Shown here: in pieces, positions 57,014-64,000 of the stretch
Position numbering within the stretch: position 1 is the first letter of the stretch
Layout: the number at the start of each line of letters is the position of its first letter
From: Pseudomonas arsenicoxydans
GTDB taxonomy: Bacteria; Pseudomonadota; Gammaproteobacteria; Pseudomonadales; Pseudomonadaceae
Direction of reading: 5' to 3'
DNA: 64,000 nucleotides
NCBI RefSeq assembly: GCF_900103875.1
Contig: NZ_LT629705.1
Location: 4,473,001 to 4,537,000, forward strand
Notes under the pieces: generated by a model
Seen by the model: only the letters and a program-made list of their open reading frames with translations
Databases searched by the model: none
What the model was told of the DNA's origin: nothing
Translations under genes and position numbers: made by a program

Positions 57014-57730
57014 TTGCATATGGGGCAGTCAAAATCAGCCGTCTGGGTCAAAATCGCATCAGCGCCAACAGTCAACGAAACGGCTGGTGCTGCACGCGCC
57101 GATGAGCTGGGCAAGAACGCCGCATTTGCCCATGCGGATATCACCAACGAAACAGAGGCTCGCAATGCAATAGCCACTGCGGTCGGTGTCTTTGGTGGAC
57201 TGCAGGGACTCATCAGTTGTGCTGGAATTGCACCGGCAGAACGTGTGTTGGGCAGGTCGGGCGTCCATGGCTTGGAGAGTTTTAGGCGTACTGTTGAAAT
57301 CAACTTAATCGGCAGCTTCAACATGCTGCGCCTTGCCGCCGAGGCCATGGCGGGAGGCGAGGCTAACCGGGAAGGCGAACGCGGAGTAATCATTAACACT
57401 GCATCGGTAGCCGCATATGACGGTCAGACCGGACAAGTTGCGTATGCAGCCTCCAAGGGCGGCGTAGCAGCCATGACGTTACCAGCAGCCCGAGATCTTG
57501 CACGCTCCGGTATCCGCGTGATGTGTATTGCCCCTGGTATTTTTGAAACTCCGATGATGGCAGGAATGCCTCAAGAGGTGCAGGAGGCTCTTGCCGCGCA
57601 TGTTCCATTTCCTCCCCGCCTCGGCCGGCCCGCTGAATATGCGGCACTTGCTAGACATATCATTGAGAACCCGATGCTCAATGGTGAGGTGATTCGCCTA
57701 GATGGAGCTTTGCGAATGGCTGCCAAATGA
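57014..57730 (+). pseudogene. 3-hydroxyacyl-CoA dehydrogenase-like SDR lacking its NAD-binding N-terminus
   Basis: 238 codons. Family similarity to HSD10-type SDRs runs from about residue 20 ([12 protein letters not shown]) through [19 protein letters not shown], the catalytic YAASKGG and the end [15 protein letters not shown]. The usual first 35-40 residues with the TGxxxGxG dinucleotide loop are missing and replaced by unrelated sequence ([16 protein letters not shown]). The enzyme can hardly bind NAD, so I class it as a 5'-truncated gene. The downstream thiolase and MaoC genes were probably its operon partners in acyl-CoA oxidation. The break lies near 57.05-57.08 kb, next to the phage relic. 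Confidence 0.75.
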
Positions 57731-57791
57731 GCCCCGCATCGCTGATGCGGATAGCGCAACGCCCATCAAAGTCAAAGCATAAGGAGTCAAC

Positions 57792-58982
57792 ATGAGCTCT
57801 AACAATCCGGTCGTAATCGTCGGTATGGCACGCACACCTTTAGGAGGTTTCCTCGGGCAATTCAAAGAAGTCACCGCTGCGGAGCTTGGTGGGGTTGCCA
57901 TTCGCGCAGCGGTAGAACGTGCGAACCTCACTTCAGAAGACGTTGAAGAGGTGGTGATGGGTTGTGTGCTGCAGGCCGGACAGGGTCAAGCTCCAGCTCG
58001 CCAGGCCGCATTGAAGGCTGACCTTCCCACCGGCGTCGTATGTTCCACCGTAAACAAAATGTGCGGGTCGGGCATGAAGGCGGTGATGAACGCACACGAT
58101 TCACTAACGACTGGAAGCGTGAATATCGTCGTGGCTGGTGGCATGGAAAGCATGTCAAATGCGCCGTATCTTATAGACAGGGCCCGTACTGGACTACGGA
58201 TGGGGCATTCTAAAATGATCGACCACATGTTCGTTGATGGGCTTGAGGACGCCTATGACCGAGGTCGGCTCATGGGCACTTTCGCTGAAGAGTGCGCGCA
58301 GGCTTATGGGTTCACCCGTGAGGCTCAGGATGAGTTTGCCATTAGCTCGTTAATGCGCGCGCAGAACGCAATTGCCTCTGGTGCATTTCATGATGAAATC
58401 GTCCACGTTAAGGCGCGTGCCGGGAGGGAGATACTCACTGTCGACCACGATGAGCAGCCAGGTAAAGCAATGGTGGAAAAAATACCAACATTGAAACCAG
58501 CGTTCCGCGAGGGGGGAACTGTTACAGCTGCGAATGCTAGCTCGATCTCCGATGGGTCAGCTGCGTTAGTCATGATGCGTTTGTCCGAAGCAGAACGTCG
58601 GGGGCTAAAGCCGATAGCTCGTGTTGTAGGGCACGCTTCTTTTGCGCAAGCACCCCATCTTTTCTCCACAGCACCTATTGGCGCAATCAAGCGCTTGCTG
58701 GAACGGAGTAACTGGTCGCTGAATGACGTGGATCTTTTCGAGATCAATGAAGCATTTGCTGTCGTACCAATGGCTGCAATGCATGACCTTGGCATAAGCC
58801 ATGAGCAGTTGAACGTCCATGGCGGTGCGTGCGCGCTGGGCCACCCTATTGGCGCCTCTGGGGCAAGGGTTGTGGTCACCCTGATTAATGCTCTTAAGAG
58901 GCGAGGAATGAAGCGCGGTATCGCTTCTGCATGCATCGGTGGTGGTGAAGCAACTGCAGTAGCTGTCGAGCTTCTAGCTTGA
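57792..58982 (+). CDS. Acetyl-CoA acetyltransferase/thiolase
   Basis: 396 residues, full length. The acyl-accepting C91 is in VNKMCGSGMKAV, the active-site His in GGACALGHPIGASGARV and the second Cys in CIGGGEATA. It cleaves or condenses 3-ketoacyl-CoA with CoA. Shine-Dalgarno AAGGAG precedes the ATG. It lies 61 bp after the truncated SDR gene; the original SDR-thiolase pair suggests degradation of a short-chain or branched acyl-CoA. Confidence 0.92.
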   Translation: MSSNNPVVIVGMARTPLGGFLGQFKEVTAAELGGVAIRAAVERANLTSEDVEEVVMGCVLQAGQGQAPARQAALKADLPTGVVCSTVNKMCGSGMKAVMNAHDSLTTGSVNIVVAGGMESMSNAPYLIDRARTGLRMGHSKMIDHMFVDGLEDAYDRGRLMGTFAEECAQAYGFTREAQDEFAISSLMRAQNAIASGAFHDEIVHVKARAGREILTVDHDEQPGKAMVEKIPTLKPAFREGGTVTAANASSISDGSAALVMMRLSEAERRGLKPIARVVGHASFAQAPHLFSTAPIGAIKRLLERSNWSLNDVDLFEINEAFAVVPMAAMHDLGISHEQLNVHGGACALGHPIGASGARVVVTLINALKRRGMKRGIASACIGGGEATAVAVELLA

Positions 58983-59225
58983 GACATTTGAAAGGCGCAG
59001 TTACCACGCTCTTAAGCTGATGAACGTGGTCACTCGCCGAGAGCATCCGTGAGCATCTGTGCACGACACGCTCCTGCCACTCATGCCAAGACAATGTCTC
59101 CGTTGTAAAGAAACTCTGTTGACCGGACAATTCTCACAAGATGGATAGCTCAGCTCGAAATTTATGAGCGTCCGGGCTACGAGGTCGGCATCGCAATTGT
59201 CCTGATTACGATTCTGGAAACACGT

Positions 59226-59717
59226 ATGACAGAGAAAGTTTTGTTTTGGGAAGACTTCAAGCTAGGGGACACCTGGACGGCTTCACGGCCTAAAGGAATA
59301 ACTGAAGAGGAAATTATTGCGTTTGCCTTGGCATATGATCCCCTAGATATTCACATTGATCCAAAGCGAGCTCGAGAAAGCCCACTCGGCGTTCACTGCG
59401 CAAGTGGAGTCCAAACATTCGCTGTGGCGCAGCGCCTCATGTGTGAAGCCCTATACCTCAACACTTGCATTGTAGCAGGTGGGCAGATTGATAAATTCCG
59501 AATGCTGTCACCCGTAGTGCCTGGTGATGCCCTTAGCATCTGCGCAAAGGTGCTCAGCTCAACCGCCCATTATCGACAAGATGACCGAGGTTGGGTCGTT
59601 TTTACGGTTGAAGTATTCACTGCTGACCTTAACAGAGTTCTCGGCTACGAGGTGTCGGTGCTGATAATGCGCCGTGGGGATGAGCTCGACGATATCGCTA
59701 ACACCGGCAATCGATAA
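59226..59717 (+). CDS. MaoC-type acyl dehydratase (hot-dog fold)
   Basis: 163 residues: LFWEDFKLGDTW at the N-terminus and the hydratase signature FALAYDPLDIHIDP with the catalytic Asp and His. It probably hydrates enoyl-CoA or a related thioester. It stands 243 bp downstream of the thiolase on the same strand, where no terminator or other gene is visible. Confidence 0.82.
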   Translation: MTEKVLFWEDFKLGDTWTASRPKGITEEEIIAFALAYDPLDIHIDPKRARESPLGVHCASGVQTFAVAQRLMCEALYLNTCIVAGGQIDKFRMLSPVVPGDALSICAKVLSSTAHYRQDDRGWVVFTVEVFTADLNRVLGYEVSVLIMRRGDELDDIANTGNR

Positions 59718-59730
59718 GTAAGTCCGCCGT

Positions 59731-60630
59731 CTACCCCCTTATTGGAGTGCCGATCGCCTGCCGTATCTCGCGCACGTCGCGGGCAGGCGCTGCGCCGAAT
59801 TGCCGTAAGTATTCCCGGCTAAACTGTGATGCGCTTTCATAACCGACAACGAACGCCACGTCAGACGCGCGATGCTCGCCAGCAAGCAAAAGCTGGCGAG
59901 CTTCCTGCAATCTGAGCTGTTTCTGGTACTGGATAGGACTGAGTCCTGTCATCGACAGAAAATGGCGATGCAGGCTTGCCCGGCTCATGCCGCTTACACC
60001 GCACAACGCCTCGATGCGAAGTCGGGTGTTGTAATTGTCCCTGATCCAGGCAACAGCTCGCCGGATACTGCCCAGCGCGCCATCGGGTTGAGCAATCTGA
60101 CGCAGCAGCCGCCCCTGAGGGCCCTGCAGAAGACGATAGAGCAATTCCCGTTCGACCATGGGGCCGAGTACCGGAATATCGGCAGGCGTGTCGAGCAACG
60201 ACAATAAGCGGAGTAACGTGTCGCGGAGCGAAGCGGTCATCGGGTTTATCATGATGCCAATGCCCTTTTGTTCGCTCTCGCGAACCGGCGGCATGGACGC
60301 CGCCAATTCCGCCAGTATGGCCGGATCCAGCACGAGCGATACCGCAACGTGGGGCTGTCCCCCTTCAGCATCAAGAATCTGTCCGATCAGAGGCAGATCC
60401 AGGGCGCTGATGAGATATTGTTCACTGTCGTAACTCAGAAGATTGTCGTTAATCGCAACGCGCTTCGAGCCTTGTAGGATGAAGCAGATCATCGAGCGAT
60501 ACAGGCACGGCGCCTTGTCTGTAGAGCCTTGTCCAACGCAGAGGTCTACACGCGGGATCCGTGTGGTAGTCAAACCCGGTGGCGCATGGCGCAGGGCTAT
60601 ATCAAGATGCGGTGCAAGATCGTTGTTCAT
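59731..60630 (-). CDS. AraC-family regulator with AraC_N sensor
   Basis: 299 residues from MNNDLAPHLDIALRH (ATG at 60630). The N-terminal half is the AraC_N type (CFILQGSKRVAINDN) and the C-terminal half has two HTHs (IEALCGVSGMSRASLHRHFL; ASDVAFVVGYESASQFSREY). It resembles YqhC-like regulators, which often control a divergent oxidoreductase; here the SDR gene starts 157 bp away in the other direction. Confidence 0.85.
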   Translation of the reverse strand: MNNDLAPHLDIALRHAPPGLTTTRIPRVDLCVGQGSTDKAPCLYRSMICFILQGSKRVAINDNLLSYDSEQYLISALDLPLIGQILDAEGGQPHVAVSLVLDPAILAELAASMPPVRESEQKGIGIMINPMTASLRDTLLRLLSLLDTPADIPVLGPMVERELLYRLLQGPQGRLLRQIAQPDGALGSIRRAVAWIRDNYNTRLRIEALCGVSGMSRASLHRHFLSMTGLSPIQYQKQLRLQEARQLLLAGEHRASDVAFVVGYESASQFSREYLRQFGAAPARDVREIRQAIGTPIRG

Positions 60631-60787
60631 GAGCCGATTATGCCTACACCCCGCCACCACGCAATGTGATTGATACAATCAGGCAATAAATTGAGCTTAT
60701 TGGGCGTGGGTTACAAACCAGTCATTGCCTATCTTGAGCAGGTCAAGAAAGCGCCGAAAGGCGCGCCTAACCTAGCAGAGACAGCCC

Positions 60788-61546
60788 ATGACCAACCAGA
60801 TCGCACTCATTACTGGCGCCAGCCGTGGCCTTGGCCGCAACATGGCGCTTCACCTCGCCAAGCGCGGTGTCCACATCATCGGCACTTATCGCAGCGGCGC
60901 TGCAGAAGCCGAGACGCTGAAGCAGGAGATCGAGGCGCAGGGTGGCAAGGCCGCGATGTTGCCGCTCGACATCACCGACACTACTAGCTATCAGGCTTTT
61001 TCAAGCGCACTGACTGATACGCTGAAGACCGAGTTCGGCCGCGAGCGCTTCGACTTCCTCGTCAACAATGCCGGCAATGGCCTCTTCGCTAACTTTATTG
61101 ACGCGACCGAAGACCAGTTTGCCTTGCTGGTCGCCACGCACCTTCGCGGGCCGATTTTCCTGACTCAGAAGCTGTTACCGCTCGTGGAAGACGGCGGTCG
61201 CATCCTGAACGTTTCCTCCGGCTTCGTACGCTTTACTTTGCCGGGGTATAGCGTTTATGCAGCGGTGAAGGCCGCAGTTGAAGTGCTCACCCGTTACATG
61301 GCCGTGGAACTGGGGTCGCGCCAAATTCGCGTGAATGCGATTGCCCCAGGTGCCATCGCAACCGATTTTGGCGGTGGTGCAGTGCGCGACAACAAGGATG
61401 TGAACGCCTACGTAGCGCAGGGCATCGCGCTGGGCCGTGTCGGTCTACCGGACGATATAGGCGGTGCGGTTGCCGCGATCCTGTCCGATGACATGGCCTG
61501 GGCTAACGGGACGACTTTTGACATCTCGGGCGGGCAGTTGCTGTAG
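60788..61546 (+). CDS. Short-chain dehydrogenase/reductase
   Basis: 252 residues, full length. NAD(P)-binding TGASRGLGRNMA, NNAGNGL, catalytic Tyr-Lys in YSVYAAVKAA, and the end DISGGQLL. The substrate is unknown. It is divergent from the AraC regulator and probably its target. A GST fragment follows after 49 bp. Confidence 0.88.
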   Translation: MTNQIALITGASRGLGRNMALHLAKRGVHIIGTYRSGAAEAETLKQEIEAQGGKAAMLPLDITDTTSYQAFSSALTDTLKTEFGRERFDFLVNNAGNGLFANFIDATEDQFALLVATHLRGPIFLTQKLLPLVEDGGRILNVSSGFVRFTLPGYSVYAAVKAAVEVLTRYMAVELGSRQIRVNAIAPGAIATDFGGGAVRDNKDVNAYVAQGIALGRVGLPDDIGGAVAAILSDDMAWANGTTFDISGGQLL

Positions 61547-61595
61547 CCAAAGCCGCATTTATTCCATCCCGTCACAGCCCTATCGAGAGACCATC

Positions 61596-61887
61596 ATGCC
61601 GCACGCTCAACTTACGCTCATCAGCCATCCGTTGTGCCCGTTCGTTCAGCGAGCGGCCATCGTGCTGCTGGAAAAGAATGTGCCCTTTGAGAGGGTCGAC
61701 GTCGACCTCGCCGCCAAGCCAGATTGGTTTCTGGCGCTTTCGCCGATGGGAAAGGTGCCGTTACTTAAGGGTGGAGCTGCCGGATAGAGCGGACACGATA
61801 CTGCTCGAGAGCATGGCCATTTGCGAATATTTTAACGAAACGCAGGGTGGACGATTACGCCGAGCGACTCCAGCAGCACCTTGTTAA
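61596..61887 (+). pseudogene. Glutathione S-transferase, frameshifted and truncated
   Basis: The first frame from the ATG at 61596 gives a good GST N-terminus: LISHPLCPFVQRAAIVLLEK, then KPDWFLALSPMGKVPLL, and ends at a TAG at 61785. The family continues in another phase (VELPDRADTILLESMAICEY, then FNETQ) and then stops being recognisable at about 61850. A frameshift near 61770 and loss of the whole C-terminal helical domain make it non-functional. Confidence 0.8.
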
Positions 61888-62341
61888 GCAGCAGGCAATA
61901 CTCTCAGACTCGATGTGTTAAAACCGACCGGCCGGATTGTACAGACAGGCTCTAAATAACCATGCCCGGAAAGTTGAGTTCACCGGCTCCTGACCTTGGC
62001 TTTGCGGGGCTGAGCGCAGCCTTGAACTCGATGACTACCCGGGATTGAGGTTGTCACCAACAGCATCGAATGAAGGGCAACCTTCAACGCCTGCCATTTG
62101 ATGTTCAATACTCACGAATCGAATTGAGCATTGACGCTGAATCAGCAAGCCTCGTCATATCCGACCGCCCATTTGACCATCACCAAGTCGTGAGCCGGGC
62201 CTTGCTCGAAGGATCGACCTGTCCTATTAGCGATTAGAGGCCTGATTACCCTGTTTGAGTTAGGGGCGCGATAACCTACACCGAGATTGAATGAGCACAC
62301 CCTTCCCTCACGTCTGAGATGATTAAGGACAACTACGGCGC
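61888..62341. other. Stretch between two pseudogenes; no gene seen
   Basis: Stops occur in all frames, with no recognisable family or hairpin. It is probably decayed sequence or a deletion scar joining the GST and chemoreceptor relics. Confidence 0.45.
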
Positions 62342-62973
62342 ATGAAGTCGCAAACAATGGCGATGGTCGCGCAAGCGGCCCAAGACGCAGAGCGATCCGC
62401 TCAGACAGGCCACACGATGTTAGAACGCACGAACAAGGGGCTTGTAGATCTGACCGACTGCCTAACGTCATCGGTAAACGATGCCAGACAACTTACAGTC
62501 AGCAGCGAGCAGATCGGTGACGTACTGGATGTGATTCGTGGTATCGCGCAGCAAACCAATCTGCTCGCACTTAACGCAGCGATTGAGGCTGCACGCGCAT
62601 GAGAACCCAGGACTCCGTGGAGCAGATCCGTGTAGTCATAGAGCAAGTGCAAGCTGGCGCAATGACGGTGACAACGGCAATTCAGGACAGCCAGCAAAAA
62701 GCTACAACCAGCTCGAAACAGATGGATGAGACCGTCGTTTCCTTAAATGACATCACGCAAGCTGTTTCAAAAATTCAGGACATGACTCACCAGATCGCTA
62801 CGGCGGCTGAAGAGCAAAGTGCAGTAGCGGAAGACATCAATTGCAATATCAGCAATATCCGCCTAGTGACTCAAGAGCTCAATGAGAAGGCGAGCACCTC
62901 TGAGACGCTGAGCGAGCACTTGAATACCTTAGCGGACAAACAGCACGCACTAGCCGAGCAGTTTCACGTCTAA
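62342..62973 (+). pseudogene. Chemoreceptor (MCP) signalling domain with its hairpin tip deleted
   Basis: The first frame ends [19 protein letters not shown] and stop; the second, overlapping by 4 bp, starts [20 protein letters not shown] and runs to HALAEQFHV. In an intact receptor the two are joined by about 18 residues (GEQGRGFAVVADEVR and neighbours), the turn that binds CheA and CheW. That segment is missing, and the phase has changed. The ligand-binding and membrane parts are also absent, with an in-frame TAA 15 bp before the first ATG. Confidence 0.82.
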
Positions 62974-63169
62974 CGCGGCGTTTATCGACCGGTATCGTGC
63001 GGCAATCCACCCGTACCCTCAGATCGGATGGCTCGGTGCTGGATCAAGACAACGAAGTAGCAAAGCGTAATCCGGGAATACGTCATGCGACCCAATCCCT
63101 TTGCTTCTCACTTTGGCCCCGTGTGACAACTCGACTGAGAGATAAGGTCTGTACCCCATGCCAACTATA

Positions 63170-63194
63170 AAAAGGGCCCTCACAGGGCCCTTTT
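63170..63194. terminator. Bidirectional rho-independent terminator
   Basis: AAAAGGGCCCT and AGGGCCCTTTT form a perfect 11-bp stem around CAC. On the minus strand it follows the mvaT-like stop by about 15 bp. Confidence 0.88.
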
Positions 63195-63209
63195 GTACTC
63201 AAACCGAAC

Positions 63210-63575
63210 TCACTTGGTCAGCCAAGACTCGACTTTGTCCGAGCCGTATTTCGCTTTCCACTCCTTCAGCGTCCGATGGTTGCCGCCTTTGGTTTCCACG
63301 ACTTCACCAGTGTTTGGATTTTTGTAAATCTTCACCTGGCGTGGCTTACGGCTGCCAGATTTCGACTCGGCAGCAGGAGCACGGCGACCGGCTTGTGGGT
63401 CGAGCAAATTGATGATGTCTTTCAAGCTGTAGCCGTACTTAGCCAGCAAGGCACGGAGCTTTGTTTCAAACTCGATCTCCTGCTTCAGGCCAGCATCGCC
63501 TTTGAGGGTTTCGAGCGCTTGGAGCTGCTCGGCTAGGTGTTTTTCGAGCTGGCGGAATTCAGCAAGTTTAGACAT
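63210..63575 (-). CDS. MvaT/MvaU-family H-NS-like silencer
   Basis: 121 residues. An N-terminal oligomerisation coiled coil (LAEFRQLEKHLAEQLQALET) and a C-terminal AT-hook-like DNA-binding domain (RQVKIYKNPNTGEVVETKGG, NHRTLKEWKAKYGSDKV) typify MvaT proteins, found only in Pseudomonadaceae. They bind and silence AT-rich, often horizontally acquired DNA. A terminator follows the gene. Several paralogues exist per genome, so this may be an accessory copy. Confidence 0.92.
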   Translation of the reverse strand: MSKLAEFRQLEKHLAEQLQALETLKGDAGLKQEIEFETKLRALLAKYGYSLKDIINLLDPQAGRRAPAAESKSGSRKPRQVKIYKNPNTGEVVETKGGNHRTLKEWKAKYGSDKVESWLTK

Positions 63576-63712
63576 TTTGAGTCTCTTCGTAGTTAGTCGT
63601 CTAACGATACACCAAAACCTTCAATTGGATTAATGGTCAGCGATTCCAACGAAATGGAACGTCGCTGCAGTTCACTCTTTAAAAGCATGCGAGCCTAGGT
63701 TCGCCGCTTAAT

Positions 63713-63949
63713 TCATTCGTCTTCCGCCGAGAGCGGCGAATTGAGGTCAACATCCACATGACCGACTAACGAAGTGATGCGATCGAACAGATGCGTATCC
63801 ACAGGCAGCATGCGCTCCGGATACGCATTCATGTCGGCAGCCAATAGTTCAAGAGTTCGGGATACGGAGTGATGAGCTTCCATCGGTTCAGCGGTATTGC
63901 TCTGAACGCGGTTATCAGCAGTGATGTTGGGGATGCGAGGATCATTCAT
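63713..63949 (-). CDS. Small hypothetical protein
   Basis: 78 residues from the ATG at 63949, which has AAGG nine bases upstream; a TTG six bases earlier is also in frame. Helical and acidic at the end (TLELLAADMNAYPERMLPVD; LNSPLSAEDE). Similar short acidic proteins are common beside toxin genes in pseudomonads, but I cannot assign a family. It lies 2 bp from the stop of the gene entering from the right edge, so the two are coupled. Confidence 0.55.
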   Translation of the reverse strand: MNDPRIPNITADNRVQSNTAEPMEAHHSVSRTLELLAADMNAYPERMLPVDTHLFDRITSLVGHVDVDLNSPLSAEDE

Positions 63950-63951
63950 GA

Positions 63952-64000
63952 TCAAACCTTACCTGCTTTCGACGTCGCAGCACCAGCAGGAATCTCACCT
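63952..64000 (-). CDS. C-terminal end of a gene running in from the right
   Basis: The last 15 codons (GEIPAGAATSKAGKV) and stop TGA at 63952-63954 of a minus-strand gene whose body lies outside the window. It is directly followed by the small hypothetical gene, indicating a two-gene unit. The product cannot be identified from this tail. Confidence 0.5.
   Translation of the reverse strand, partial: GEIPAGAATSKAGKV

Overview
The window looks like the chromosome of a Pseudomonas, most probably of the P. fluorescens group. Supporting signs are the MvaT/MvaU-type H-NS protein, REP/REPIN palindromes of the GTGGGAGCGAGC type, an AlgE/PsmE-type alginate epimerase, a complete Nit1C cluster and the high GC of most genes. 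Nearly all of it is accessory: blocks of catabolic genes with dedicated regulators, then a mobile island, then a stretch with broken genes.

Layout. 1-671: end of a CheB-type chemotaxis methylesterase. 762-8819: complete Nit1C nitrile/cyanide cluster, with the sigma-54 activator nitA divergent from nitBCDEFGH; two NitA-like enhancer sites and a -24/-12 promoter lie in the gap. 8946-13725: a patchwork with remnants of a muconolactone isomerase gene and an OprD porin gene, a DUF4863 (4-hydroxylaminobenzoate lyase-like) gene, an MBL-fold hydrolase, a cyanamide-hydratase-like HD protein, a nitroreductase and a LysR regulator. 13759-21583: DmpR-type phenol sensor divergent from a six-gene phenol hydroxylase operon (dmpKLMNOP) and an outer-membrane MetA-pathway-type protein, with a textbook enhancer and -24/-12 promoter. 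No ring-cleavage genes follow, so catechol must be used elsewhere. 21628-29079: polyol (sorbitol/mannitol) uptake and oxidation: AraC regulator, fructokinase, ABC importer and a SmoS-like sorbitol dehydrogenase. 29357-39506: a type I secretion system converging on a 1,872-residue RTX protein that joins a mannuronan C5-epimerase to an O-acetylhydrolase-like domain (PsmE architecture).

40716-45994 carries three tandem tyrosine recombinases and a small helper, the ginABCD signature of GInt islands. Cargo follows: a divergent unknown/XRE pair, an OLD-nuclease plus UvrD-helicase pair (Gabija-like phage defence), a small unknown gene, and a low-GC convergent pair (four-helix membrane protein; anchored DUF900 hydrolase). 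A frameshifted phage virion-morphogenesis gene and a TPR fragment mark the right side. Beyond them an SDR gene lacks its NAD-binding N-terminus, which probably marks a junction near 57.05 kb.

57014-64000: chromosomal-type genes, several broken: truncated SDR, intact thiolase and MaoC hydratase (acyl-CoA metabolism), AraC regulator divergent from another SDR, a frameshifted GST, a methyl-accepting chemotaxis gene that has lost its hairpin tip, an MvaT-like silencer and two small unknown genes. I saw no rRNA, tRNA or CRISPR array.
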